Below are positions 29,848 to 39,590 of a stretch of 52,500 nt of DNA, one piece after another. This DNA is from Symbiodinium natans (lineage: Eukaryota > Sar > Dinophyceae > Suessiales > Symbiodiniaceae), in the NCBI GenBank assembly GCA_905221605.1, contig CAJNDS010000886.1, positions 1 through 52,500 of the forward strand. Direction: 5' to 3'. A program made the translations under genes and the position numbers. Position 1 is the first letter of the stretch. Every line of letters begins with the position of its first letter. The notes under the pieces were generated by a model. That model had not been told where the DNA came from and ran no database searches. It saw only the letters and a list, made by a program, of their open reading frames with translations.

Positions 29848-30120
29848 TGTAAGATCAGTATCCAGAATAGTGGCACAAAGAACACGTTAAGTGGAGCCCC
29901 GAGATATACATCAAGCCTTGTTTTTTGAAAAGATTGAACCGAGGGGGCCCAGTATCTCGTTGCCTGGGCAGTCGGTTTTTGGCACAGGGCAGGATTGCAA
30001 GTCCAGAATAGTTGCAAACAATGAGTTTAAGCGGAACCCCGACATACACCTTAAGCCCAGTTTTTTGATGGGTTAGAAATCCGAAACGTGGTTTTTCCAA
30101 TGTTTTTCGGCTTCGGATTT
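29848..30120 (+). repeat. two about 145-bp degenerate direct repeats
   Basis: TCCAGAATAGT(G/T)G..A..AA, then (TTAAG)(T/C)GGA(G/A)CCCCGA, CATACA and a TTTTTTGA block occur in the same order in both units. Confidence 0.75.
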
Positions 30121-30229
30121 GGGCGAGGTGCGGGTGCGAAAACACAAGGAAAAGCACCGACCTCCCCTTGCGGGGGACCCCCCCCCTCCGGTGTTTTTCT
30201 TAAGGGGTGGTGATGAAAAAAGCCAAGGC

Positions 30230-31050
30230 GATGCTCGCAATGCAATATGCTGCCTGAAACAGAGGCGGCGCAGTGCGAAAGTACAACCAAGGATCCTGCC
30301 AGCAGAGCACACCTTCCAGGCAGGAGGTTTCAGTAAGCAATGAGCAAAGACTCTCATGGGCGCTCACGGTCTCGTGATGCTGGCTCAATGATTCAACGAT
30401 GTAGCCCTGACGAGAGGACGCCGATGTCCTTGGAATCCGTTTTCCCCAGTTCAACGAGGTGGCGGGTAACTCCATGCCCAGAGTGCAAAAAGATGCAAAC
30501 AGCGGGTTGTGGGTTGTTATGAGGTTGTTTTATCCCACCAAGACTGGTAGTTGGCCCATCTAGGGGCTTGCACGCAAACCACGTGCCAGGCGCCTCGAAG
30601 GCATAGCACCCTGCCACAGCCTCGTTGGTCAAATCGAAAATGAGATGCTAGGCAGCTTTTCGCACTTGGTTGTACGTCTCTTGTTGGAGGCTGCGTTTCT
30701 TGGGTTTCGCTGGCCGAGTGGTGCTGCGCCCACTTCACTGTGGAAGGTGAGCCAACAGAGAGCGGGAGGGAGCCTGGCCCACTCTCGGAGAGACTTAGAG
30801 GTACTCTTTGCTACGCCCAAAGGTTTCCAGCACACGCATGGGATGGACCGTTCCATCGGCTGGTTGGCAAGGCGCGGGGAGCTGTGCCCAGTCTGGGGCG
30901 TTCCCCGCTGCCCTCTGACCAGGACTCGCAAAATGAGAAAAGCGAAGCCAAGGCCAAGGCTCCTGCAATGCTTCAAAAGTCGCTTCGTTTCTTCGTTTCT
31001 GCAGGTCCGACGCCGGGGAGATGCCTGCAACACCCGCTGTCGAAACGCCG
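30230..31050. other. no recognisable gene
   Basis: Plus frames at 30645-31469 and 30740-31405 are long only because they cross the G run, which encodes poly-Gly in any frame. A minus frame over the same area gives poly-Pro. Their unique parts show no domain. Confidence 0.4.

Positions 31051-31051
<1 letters not shown>

Positions 31052-31111
<60 letters not shown>
31052..31111 (+). repeat. G homopolymer, 60 nt
   Basis: Sixty consecutive G bases. Exact length is doubtful because sequencers and assemblers miscount such runs. Confidence 0.9.
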
Positions 31112-31112
<1 letters not shown>

Positions 31113-31263
31113 GGGGTCAGGGAGTGTTTGAGTCGCGAGTGCACCATCGACTTAGTACAAGTTCAAAGGCCTTCCGCGGCTCCTGTTGCCCTGGCAACCA
31201 TCCTGTCAGACGGGTGGAGGCCTCGAGAGTTTGGAGGGTGTATTTGTTTGTTGTTGTTTGGTT

Positions 31264-31480
31264 GGGGTTGGAAAACCTCTATTTGTCTCTGTTGTCTCTA
31301 CTTGGTGGAGGAAGACCTTTATTTTCCCTATTTAGGAGGAAAACCTCTATCTTCCGTTGGTTTTTCTCAGAAGAACCGCTACGTTCTCGAAGAGAGAGGG
31401 GCTGAGGATAATCGAGGAAGAAGAAGACGCAAAGCAAGAAAGCAAGAGGGAAGGGTCCCGGAAGGGTAGAAAGAAACAAA
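31264..31480 (+). repeat. AGGAAAACCTCTAT-family cassette, copy 1
   Basis: GGAAAACCTCTATTTG (31271), GGAAGACCTTTATTTTC (31310) and AGGAAAACCTCTATC (31337) are followed by TTCTCGAAGAGAGAGGG (31384) and a GATCGAGGAAGAAGAAG-type purine tract. The same order is found at 32460-32600. Confidence 0.75.
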
Positions 31481-31679
31481 AGCGGAGAGCTTGGGAAAGG
31501 GAACTTTGGGTGAGCTTCTTCTCCCGAGGGCAACCGGGCAACTGTCGTCTTGGCCCATGTCGTTAAGTCTTTAAGTTTGTGATGCCCTCATACGACACAA
31601 GTAGTAGGTGGCCTTTTCGATCTGGACTACCCCATAAGTATTACGTAGGACAGTTGTGGCTTTCAACGGGTGCACTCAT

Positions 31680-31835
31680 CAGCAGCAAAGGAAGGAGGAA
31701 AGGAAGGAAGAACGGAAGATCCGAGGCAGAGACGAAAGAAAGAAGGAAAGACAAAAAGAAATAGATGCAAAAGCAAGAAGTAGAGAAAGCAAGACAGAGC
31801 AATAGAAAAAAGGAAGAAAGAAGCGAGCTGAGACC
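31680..31835 (+). repeat. purine tract (GGAA/GAAA-rich)
   Basis: About 155 bp almost entirely A and G, with AAGGAAGGA-type repeats. The minus strand encodes Phe/Leu/Ser-rich nonsense. Confidence 0.85.
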
Positions 31836-32459
31836 AAACGAGCTTACCTCCAAACAGCCCATGCTCGTGCTACGCAGGGGATCAGCCAAGGACTCCTAGA
31901 GTCGTACTCCTCTACCTGCAGATGTGCCTAGAGCTCCTCTCCCCAAAAAGTGTCTCTCAGTCTTGCTATGTCTCAGCCTTAAGCTCCGCAGCCCTCACAA
32001 GCCCGTGTGGCGCTTCGTCCTCGTCCCCTGCCGTTTCCACCTGCGTCGCCTCCGCCGTTCTCTCGCCCCCCACTTGGGGCAGTCAAGCTGCTCATCTTGT
32101 TGTACTCCTCCGCTTCCTCTGGCAGACTGCTTGGATCAGCTTGAAGCTTTTCTCTGTAAATGGTTTCTGTTTGGTGGGGGTCAGGTCTCTTCCGGGCCAG
32201 CCACGCTCCGCCGCGCTGCACGATGCAGTGCTTGCCCGGCTGTATTTTGTTTCTTGGAGCAAGCCAACTGGCCAGCTTGCGCCGCAGCGGCAGCCGGATG
32301 TTCGTTGTCTTTCTTTGCAACTGGGGGCCGCACCCCCCCCAACCAACTACCCCCCCGTTCTTTTTACAGTTCATGCCCGGACCAGAAGGGAACTTGCATT
32401 AAAGAACATCGGAATCCTGTCAAAACGTGTCTTGCGAGCATTGTGTCTGCAATTTCCTC

Positions 32460-32720
32460 GATGTTGTTACTAGAAAGACCTTTTATGTCTTTACTAGGAA
32501 AACCTTTACTTCTCGAAGAGAGAGGGCCGGGGGCTGGGGGAGGATCGAGAAAGAAGAGGACGGAAAGAAAGAAAGTTCCTCCTCCGGGGGGGGACTCCGA
32601 AGTGCAGAGAAGAAGAGAAGAAGAAAAATAAAAAGAAAGGGAAGGGAAGGGAAGGGAGGACCGACGCACAGACGAAAGAAAGGAAGAAAGAAAGGAAAGG
32701 AAATAAAGGAACAAAATTAT
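32460..32720 (+). repeat. AGGAAAACCTCTAT-family cassette, copy 2, with purine tract
   Basis: TAGAAAGACCTTTTATGTC, TAGGAAAACCTTTACTTC and TCTCGAAGAGAGAGGG precede a long GAAAG/GGGAA purine tract (32545-32705). Order and spacing mirror the cassette at 31264-31480. Confidence 0.75.
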
Positions 32721-32999
32721 TCCAACCATTCCAAACCCGCCCTGCGAACATCGTGTTTTTGCAACTGGGGGGGGGGGGGATGCGCTCACCCCTCCCCCCC
32801 AGCCCGATTTTTCTACACTTCTCTTCGACGTGCTTTCACAACACTTTTTTTGCTTGGGAAAACTGAGGAAACTGACCAGCTTCATGCAAAAATGGCATGA
32901 AAATGAGAAGGACTCTTATTCAACTGCAGAGGCAACAGAGTTTTCCTGAATTGACCATGCGACTCCCCTGCAAATTAGTACGCGTCGGGAAAACGAGGG

Positions 33000-33060
33000 A
33001 TGTAGGTTTTCCTAGAAGAAGCATCGAGAAAATAGAGGTTATTGTCCTAACATGGAGGAA
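33000..33060 (-). repeat. AGGAAAACCTCTAT-family fragment, inverted
   Basis: On the minus strand: TAGGACAATAACCTCTATTT, TCTCGATGCTTCTTCTAGG and AAAACCTAC. This gives the family layout of two AAAACCT blocks around TCTCGATG. Confidence 0.65.
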
Positions 33061-33603
33061 CTCAAGGTTACGGCGTGGATAACGACCTCGCCGAATATGC
33101 AAGGTTTTGTTTGGGCTGTGAAAGTGCGCGGTTGCTTTGGAGTGCATGTTCGAGAACCCGATTTTAGCCGATGGGCGAGGTGTTTCAGGCCCGAATCCAC
33201 TGTAAATGACATCATTTTGGTGCGTTTTGACGATTTTTCGACGTTCAGCAGCCGCAGCACGGAAGAAGGTGCTTGAGATGTGAGTTTTTGAAAGGGCTTC
33301 GGGTACACGGTTCTGGACGGACAGACAAGTAAGGGTTCAAGGTTGTGTACTTGTGTGGAAATGCTGGTGTTTACAGCGAATTGGCAAGTTCGGTCTACTT
33401 GAGGCATTCTGGCTTGCAGCACAGTTTTGAGGGCCGCAGGAGAGTTTCGGGCTTGGCACTGTGTGTGGTGTTGGGATTGGGTATGACGGTTTCAGGCTCC
33501 GAAAGCGCACAGGAAAATTTACAAAACTGCAAGAATCGCGTGACTTGGGCAAGGTGTAGAATTTCCCCTCCCTCCCTATTCTCCCCAACACGCTATTTTG
33601 TCT

Positions 33604-33604
<1 letters not shown>

Positions 33605-33655
<51 letters not shown>
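33605..33655 (+). repeat. C homopolymer, 51 nt
   Basis: Fifty-one consecutive C bases, then a C-rich tail. Together with the G run at 31052 it forms an inverted pair 2.5 kb apart. Confidence 0.9.
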
Positions 33656-33658
<3 letters not shown>

Positions 33659-33942
33659 CCCCTCTCCCCTTCCCTGAAATTTGACAAAAGCGAAATGCAC
33701 AATTCAAGTACATGTCAAGTGTTGGTCTCAATCGAAATCGCAAGCACTGACAGTCACAAGTCGCAAGCCAGAATCACCACATCTGCAATCCATACATAAT
33801 CCATACCATGCCAGGAATGTTCATTACACAACATCCTTGCGAACAGTGGTCCTGAGTACAATGGGCGGAAATCCCAGAGCATGCAATGTCGAATACCACA
33901 TGGAAACAATCCAGAAGCTCAACAGCAATCCAGAAGTGGCAC

Positions 33943-34465
33943 TTAATTGCATAGACTTGTTCTCAATCTGTTTGAACTGTAAGCCATACCAAAAAACAAT
34001 ACCATCAAATCACCATAACAGGCGCTGAGAAATACACACGACGATACCAATTGCGTACATTGCACGCACCAATGCACTGCACTTTGACTCTCCGAAAGGC
34101 ATCGGTGACATTCAACTTTGTTGCCTTGCTTCACTTCAATCTTCGTTCCATCCGGCAAGGCAATCACAACAGTTGGTTTGCTGTGCATGTCTTCGCGAGA
34201 AGATAATGTTTTGTGTGTCTTGGCCTTTTCTGCAAGAGGCCAATCAATTTCTTCCTTCTTGTCCTCAATGACGCAGAGTCCGGGATAGCACTTCGCAACG
34301 CACGCAGAACGACCAATCCACGATGCACAGCCAGAGGACAATCACAGCACTTCGACGCCAGGCCCAAGCCAAATCTTCACGAGTCATGTTCATCCTAAAC
34401 AATGCTGCTCGGGCAATTTGCGCCACGCTCAATGTCATTCTCCAAGATGACTTGGACACTTCCAA
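33943..34465 (-). pseudogene. protein-like minus frames, possible membrane protein relic
   Basis: The minus frame 34465-34265 reads M-T-L-S-V-A-Q-I-A-R-A-A-L-F-R-M, then R-E-D-L-A-W-A-W-R-R-S, then a hydrophobic span (A-V-I-V-L-W-L-C-I-V-D-W). The partly overlapping frame 34341-33943 contains S-K-P-T-V-V-I-A-L-P-D-G-T-K-I-E-V-K-Q-G. Both look like protein and could be parts of one gene joined by a frameshift or intron. The region is strongly C/A-biased on the plus strand, which can mimic coding on the other strand. Family unknown. Confidence 0.27.
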
Positions 34466-35260
34466 GTCGAGTTCAATGTTGAGGTTCTAGGCTGATAAGC
34501 CAGGACTCCAATCTTTTCACACAGAAATGGCAACAGACAGACTTGACGAATCCAGTGGCAAAGCTTGCTCAACGCAGCTTCCACAGTCAACCAGCAGTTC
34601 ACCTGTAGCCTGTGAGTTCCAATGCATCTCCTGCAATCACGGCAGCGAGCACGCTGATCGGCAACGCCAAAAGAACATAAAGACTTTGCTAATGTTGTCT
34701 CGTCGTCAATGATCGCCGGTTTGTGGAACAATGACGCATGTCCCAAATGCCATGCTATCAATCTGAAAACCGGACACAATACCAGTAGCAATGGAAGAGG
34801 CATCCATTTTCGCAAAGCTAGTTCAGTGTTGCAATCGGCAAGTTGGTAGTGAGCAATTCCCACATGGGTGCTCTGATTGCAAATGAGGCATGTCCAGGGG
34901 CCACACCACGGGGCAATGGCACCTTGACGTCGTCAACGACATCGGCTCACCTGCCCATCCAGCAAAGCCTAATGCCACATTGTGCAACAATGCTTCCAAA
35001 TCCTGCTTCCAAATCCTCCTGCAACGCTGAAAACGATCGTCACTCGTTCAGTCGAGCAGCGTTGTCAAGGCCTTCTCTTCCAATCCAGACCGGAACAATC
35101 TCATGCTCCGTTGGAAACGCACTCACAGCAGCGACGCTACCAAGCTCAATCGGCGTGGTCCATGTCAGCAATGCAGCAAGAGCAATTCCGTGCAGGAATT
35201 TCACGCTCGTCATCCCCACTTGCAGAGACTGCAGAGAGCAATCACGCGGGCCGCGTCGGC
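34435..35260 (-). pseudogene. protein-like minus frame broken by TGA codons
   Basis: Starting near 35212 the minus strand reads a signal-like N-terminus (M-T-S-V-K-F-L-H-G-I-A-L-A-A-L-L-T-W), then P-T-E-H-E-I-V-P-V-W-I-G-R-E-G-L and a TGA. The same frame continues with F-S-A-L-Q-E-D-L-E-A-G-F-G-S-I-V, a second TGA, then V-P-L-P-R-G-V-A-P-G-H-A-S-F, and ends near 34815. A different frame (34863-34435, 142 codons) then carries I-I-D-D-E-T-T-L-A-K-S-L-C-S-F-G-V-A-D. The pieces resemble a decayed gene. I do not recognise it. Confidence 0.27.
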
Positions 35261-36467
35261 CATCTCATCATGGTTCCAATCGGTCCCTCAGTCTGTGTCT
35301 CAAAGCAGCCATTCAATGGCTACAACAAAAACTACAAGCGCAAGGGCAATTGCTGCGACTGCCTTGTGTTTGCACTAAAGCAAAAGACAAACACAACACG
35401 AAAACTTGATCGAGACCAATCCATGCACCAGGTTTCGATACACGTGGCGCAATCAAAATTTCGAACACGTAGCTAAGTAGTTTACGCTACGGTCAAAGTC
35501 GAAGGTGCAATTTCTGTACAATGCTTCGGGGACACTGGGGCCTGGAACCTATTCATGGCCAATTTGCTTTGTGAGCTCAAGAGGCTCAATCGGCTAAGGC
35601 GACGCGAAGCGGGCAATATAGACAGGTAGAAGCATCAAAACACTACGCGCTGCAATCTCTCAATTCAGAAAAGGAAAGCACGCGCAGTCTTCAGTCTTCA
35701 GCTGACATCAATGCACTGAAACACATCATGTCTTGGACATGGGAACATGCAAACAAAGGTCGTGGTTAAAGGGCTTTGGTTGAAACAATGCTTCTTTGGG
35801 TTTTGCGCTCTTCTCGAGCTATTTCAATGCAGGGGAAAGTGAGACTTTCATGGATCGCTTGAGATCACGCGCCAATGGACCTGTGCATGAATGCACACCC
35901 GTCTCGGGCGTATACGCGCATCTGATGCTCTTTGAAGTATTCGACACACATCGCGATGATCTGCAGGAACCTTGGTCTTAAGGTCTTATGACAATCACCG
36001 CACCTACTTTCGAGTTGCGCGTGTCACCGTTTGTTGGTCTGCGGATAGCGCAATGCTCTTGGCCTGCATGTTGGCCAAGCCATTGCACTTCTTGAGCTCT
36101 CAGGCTCTTGCAAGCAAACAGTCCAAGGGCACCGGGCAGCAAACTTATGTCAAGCACAGCGCCAATGGTCCTCACTAGGACAAGCCAGACGAAAAGTCAA
36201 CAATGGTTGCGTTACCGGTAAGAGGGCAAGGTGCCATTCACACTTCGACATGTCTCACCATTGACGTTCCCGACTCAAACTTCGCAAAGCGACGGCGTTC
36301 AATGTGTGTAGGAGAGACAGGGAATGCATCAAGCGCTCGCCAACTGCTGCTGCGTGTGACATGCTCAACGCTGGCACACTTCCTGGGCACTCCAATGACT
36401 CGATGTCTTTGGCAATGCGAGACGCATAGCACGTCGACAGAAGGATCAGTTCCTCACTTGAATCGTC

Positions 36468-36740
36468 TCAAAGAGGGCAGAAAAGAGGGAAGAACATCTG
36501 TAACGTCCAAGCGCTCAGCTTCTCTTTGGAACCCTCCGTGATCTTGGACCGGTCAGTGGACCTTGGCTTCAAAGAGGACTTCAAGATCGCTCCCCACACG
36601 TCCCCATAGGAGACTTTTGACTTTCCGCACAGTTCGCGGGCATACGATTCACCTTCATCTTCAGCAGAACACGCTTGTGATCCCAGCAATGGCTCCTGAA
36701 GGTCATCGTAATCCATGATTCTAAGCAGCTGTCCCAGGCA
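36468..36740 (-). pseudogene. second element, region after the protease
   Basis: After a frame change near 36740 the minus strand reads Y-A-R-E-L-C-G-K-S-K-V-S-Y-G-D-V-W, then L-K-P-R-S-T-D-R-S-K-I-T-E-G and A-W-T-L. This looks like a conserved domain that follows the protease in related dinoflagellate elements, from memory only. It ends at 36468 in a G/A-rich stretch where recognisable sequence stops. Confidence 0.35.
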
Positions 36741-37149
36741 ATTGCCCTTGCTGCGCAGCTCGTTCCCTTTTTTTCCATGCCTTGGCCAGCAGTACCCGGA
36801 TGGGGCGAAAACCATGCCATGTGAGATACGGGAGCCCATTCTCCACATAGCAATCTCGCCACACCCGAACTCCACTGTCCAAGTATGAGACGCGTGGCCT
36901 CATTTCATCCCAAATGAAGCTGCCCTCAATTCCCCGAAGACGCCAAACACTCAAGCTCCACTCTGCTTCTGTGTCGGAAGTCTCATCCGCCAACATCAGC
37001 TCGCCATCCCTCGTACGGAACGCTTCCAGGATGTCACTTGAGGCCAGTGTCACCTGAGTTCTCTGGCACCGGTGCACCGCATAACCCTCAGGGCGAGGAC
37101 GGATTATTTTGTTGGCTCCTGAGTCCACCAGTCCTTGTAGCTGCTGCAA
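36721..37149 (-). pseudogene. second element aspartic protease-like region
   Basis: The 142-codon minus frame begins Q-Q-L-Q-G-L-V-D-S-G-A-N-K-I-I-R-P. The L-V-D-S-G-A core is the active-site loop of retropepsins. Downstream residues (V-T-L-A-S-S-D-I-L, W-S-L-S-V-W-R-L-R-G-I) fit a beta-rich fold, but the second I-L-G motif is not clear. It lies downstream of the gag pieces on the same strand, as expected for a gag-protease polyprotein. Confidence 0.6.
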
Positions 37150-37366
37150 GCTGCGGCGTGGGTGTGTACTTCGCTGTGTTGTACCTTCATGGCTTCGTGC
37201 GTGGACCGTGACGTCGACGATCTATTGCACCATCCAAGCTAGGCCCATTCGAGTGATTGCCTGCGTCCAAGTCCTCACTCAGCCTCCTCCTGAATCGATG
37301 CCTCGGCTTCTGAAAGCTGTCAAACGAGCTGTGCATTGGTACAGAAGGTCTCCTGGAATGAAATGG

Positions 37367-37925
37367 TCATCCCAAAGCCCTACTACTGGCACCAATTCGC
37401 TCTCCGTCAACGTCAAAAATAGTTCTTGCCCCGACTGTGTCTATCACATGCACTAGCGCAAACGGGCGGAACACCCCATCAACGTAGCGACAGAGAACAG
37501 TCCGTGCTGTCAGAATCACCTGATCCTCACCCATCACCTCCTGAATGATGGGAAACTCGAAGTTTCGGCGCAGCACAGCCCGCCAAATCCCTGCGGCAAT
37601 GACGTTGGGACTCTGAACTTTCTGGAACCGACGCTGCGCGTGCGACATGATGGCCCTAAAAATTTCCAATCCAGTGCCCATACACACCTCAAGTACCAGA
37701 GCGGTTGCTTATCCCTGCAACGATCCGGCGCACGAACGAAAGAAGAGACATCTTCTCTTGCCTGCACTTGCCTCCGAAGCGACTGCTACCTCATTCGAGT
37801 TGGCTGCTCTGGCATCTCGTACCTCCTGATCCGAGGCCAGTCTCCTGAATTCCACCTCAAGCAAGGCAATGTATCGATCCAGACCTGTTTGACTGGGCAC
37901 TATCATGTGATCTTCATGGACAGCT
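37367..37925 (-). pseudogene. second element, region between gag core and protease
   Basis: Overlapping minus frames (38038-37709 tail; 37687-37367) carry D-R-Y-I-A-L-L-E-V-E-F-R-R-L, a short Cys-bearing piece (K-R-R-C-L-F-F-R-S-C) where a zinc motif might be expected, and I-M-S-H-A-Q-R-R-F-Q-K-V-Q, L-T-A-R-T-V-L-C-R-Y-V-D-G-V-F. No zinc knuckle can be confirmed. Confidence 0.4.
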
Positions 37926-38470
37926 GCTGGTTTTTCTTTTCCAACTGGCGAATCAAGGAGTCCAGAGCAGCGACACCCTCGTTCGGTGCCTGCACCGGCA
38001 ACTGCAAGTTCGCCGCCCGTTGCCGGGCAAGCTTCCACTATCTCAACGTGGATAAAGCATCCTTCGCATCTGGCGCAGAAGGCAACTGACGCAGGAACCG
38101 CTGAATGCTTTCTACTTCTTCCTTTCCTCCTGGAGCGTACTTTTCTTGAAGAGACTCAAGTAAAAGCACACATCTTGCAACAGGATTGGTCGAAGACTCG
38201 AGCACTGGTGTGTTTGACAGTATGTAGCAACACCTTCAACAGCGTCAGAGATAACCTTGTCTCCGTCTCCTCGGCATAGGGCTCTACCTCCGGTGCAGGC
38301 TCTTCGCAGCTGGTGAGACGTCTCCCGACCGCTTTCACACACCATGTCAAAGTAGTCCCCAAAACCAGGATGTATGGCGCGCAAGAGGGTGCGCATCTCC
38401 ACACACCATTGATTTACATGCATACCAATTTCCCACGGCTCTCCTCCTGCGGTCAAATCCAATCTCGGTG
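37925..38470 (-). pseudogene. second element gag core with YAPGG segment
   Basis: The minus strand reads D-L-T-A-G-G-E-P-W-E-I-G-M-H-V-N-Q-W, R-A-I-H-P-G-F-G-D-Y-F-D-M-V (38462 on). After a frame change it gives L-L-E-S-L-Q-E-K-Y-A-P-G-G-K-E-E-V-E, R-F-L-R-Q-L-P-S-A-P-D-A-K-D, then a TAG, W-K-L-A-R-Q-R-A-A-N-L-Q-L and I-R-Q-L-E-K-K-N-Q-Q-L. The internal TAG falls where the helix should continue, so it is a disabling substitution. This is the most family-typical part of the element. Confidence 0.55.
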
Positions 38471-38567
38471 CATCTTTATCTTATAGGATGCTTGATGGAT
38501 CTTCACCTCCTTGTCCCCGGCCTTCTTGGACATGTGTGCGGGAATAGGTGGTGGATTGTACTCCTGC

Positions 38568-39257
38568 TCAAAGCCAGGCGGCGCTGGCGTAGGGGACATC
38601 ACAAACATCTGAGGCCCATGGATGCGCCAGGTCAGCCGCCGCAGTCTGCTGCGATTGATGGCTTAGCGGGCTCCCTGCAGCGCCTGGAAAGCCAAGCTCT
38701 TGCTCGATCACCCTTTCCCTTGCACGCAACTTGCCCACTGTTGTCTCCAAAGCCTTGACTTTCTCAACTATCCATTTGATAGTCTTCTGCTCTTCTTAGT
38801 CTTCAACTCTCGATTTGGCCATCGCAGCTTCAGCCTGCGAGTCCTCCAAGCCCTGCTGTATCTGTGCCATCATCGTTGCCTGTACTCTGTGCTCGCTCTG
38901 CAACAGCTCAAGGTTTGTGGTTTGCCTTTCCAGCATCCCTACCAAGTGCCGATGTTGCTCGTCTGTTGACTTAGCAGCTATTTCTTCAAGAGTTCCAGAA
39001 AGCGATGCCTGTCCAGCAACCACTCCACGGATCTTCTCTTCCATGTCCTGCATACTCCGCATGACACTGTCCCAAGGCCTGTTCATCTTATCCTCAAAGG
39101 TTGCAAGTAGGCTCATCGTCCTGTCGTGCGCTGTTCCCATGTCGGTGAGTGCGGTCTCATGATGCGCGTCTTGTTTACTGCGACGGGCCACCTCCTTAGT
39201 CAGCTCGTCCACTTGCTGCTGCTGCTGCTGCTGCTGCGTCACTCCTCTGCTACCCAA
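38568..39257 (-). pseudogene. second element gag, poly-Gln and coiled-coil region
   Basis: The frame opens with eight Gln codons and continues as a long coiled coil: V-D-E-L-T-K-E-V-A-R-R, F-E-D-K-M-N-R-P-W-D-S-V-M, H-L-V-G-M-L-E-R-Q-T-T-N-L-E-L-L. A single TAA at 38796-38798 interrupts it, after which the same frame continues with E-K-V-K-A-L-E-T-T-V-G-K-L-R-A-R-E and ends at 38568. A Pro-rich piece (P-P-G-F-E-Q-E-Y-N-P-P-P-I-P) follows in the next frame at about 38500-38575. Confidence 0.55.
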
Positions 39258-39515
39258 GCTTTGCGCGACCCCGGCAGCTCTGCCCTCTGATAAAGTTCTC
39301 TAGCAATTTCTGCCATGCCCTGTCGAAACTTGTCGAGGTCTGCTGCCTGCTCCAGTCCAACAGAACTCAGGGCTTCAAGCCGGGACACTATGTCAGGCGA
39401 AATGACGACTTGCGAAAGCTGCCGCCACATCACCGTGCCGTCCGCATGTAGCACTGCTGCTGATGCCTGTGAGGCTGCTGCTGCTGCTGTGGTGGTGCAT
39501 GGGTGGTCGATGTGA
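39239..39515 (-). pseudogene. second element gag, N-terminal region
   Basis: The minus frame is open from about 39515 (an Ala run from CAG/GCA triplets) to 39239: W-R-Q-L-S-Q-V-V-I-S-P-D-I-V-S-R-L, D-L-D-K-F-R-Q-G-M-A-E-I-A-R-E-L-Y-Q. It then shifts frame at the CAG triplets near 39240-39255 into the coiled-coil frame. Helical throughout. The true start is not clear. Confidence 0.5.
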
Positions 39516-39517
39516 AG

Positions 39518-39590
39518 TTGGTGATGGTATAGTGGTTAAGGCGTTTGGGCTCATAACCTGTTGGTTATGAGGGGTTGGGGTGAGGAGTTT
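39518..39590 (+). tRNA. tRNA-Met(CAT)-like sequence, probably a pseudogene or SINE head
   Basis: TGGTATAGTGGTTAAGG at 39525 fits the pol III A box (D arm). CTCATAA at 39551-39557 fits a CAT anticodon loop, flanked by TTGGG and CCTGT, which pair at four of five positions counting G-U. The T arm is poor: GGGGTTGGGG in place of the GGTTCGAATCC box B, and no pairing acceptor stem is seen. CTCATAAC and GTTATGAG also form an 8-bp hairpin. Confidence 0.3.

Larger units (their letters stand above)
29389..30224. mobile_element. candidate non-autonomous TIR element, about 836 bp
   Basis: The left end reads GCATCACCACCCCCTTAAC followed by CTAAAACACCG. The right end, read in reverse complement, is TCATCACCACCCCTTAAG followed by AAAAACACCG. 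The imperfect terminal inverted repeats are thus about 30 bp. Inside are further ACACCGCGG modules in both orientations (29427, 29451, 29536), a strong hairpin (29609-29690) and two about 145-bp direct repeats (29848-29970, 29993-30120). No transposase frame. No target-site duplication is evident. Confidence 0.55.
36468..39515 (-). mobile_element. second LTR-retroelement relic (gag plus protease), possibly Ty1/copia-like
   Basis: On the minus strand a chain of frames reads a gag with coiled coil, a gag core, a YAPGG-type segment, an uncharacterised region, an aspartic-protease motif and a further conserved-looking region. Frameshifts and single in-frame stops interrupt it throughout. No integrase, RT or RNase H is present, so the copy is truncated, and no LTRs are evident. 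The gag layout is the one I associate with copia-type elements of dinoflagellates; the superfamily is an inference because the diagnostic integrase/RT order cannot be seen. Confidence 0.68.

Noticed and set aside
30629-31469. Frames with poly-Gly or poly-Pro across the G run
   Set aside because: A homopolymer cannot contain stops; the flanking unique parts show no domain.
33681-36180. Plus-strand Ser/Gln/Thr-rich frames up to 188 codons
   Set aside because: Composition follows the C/A-rich strand bias; the minus strand looks more like decayed coding.
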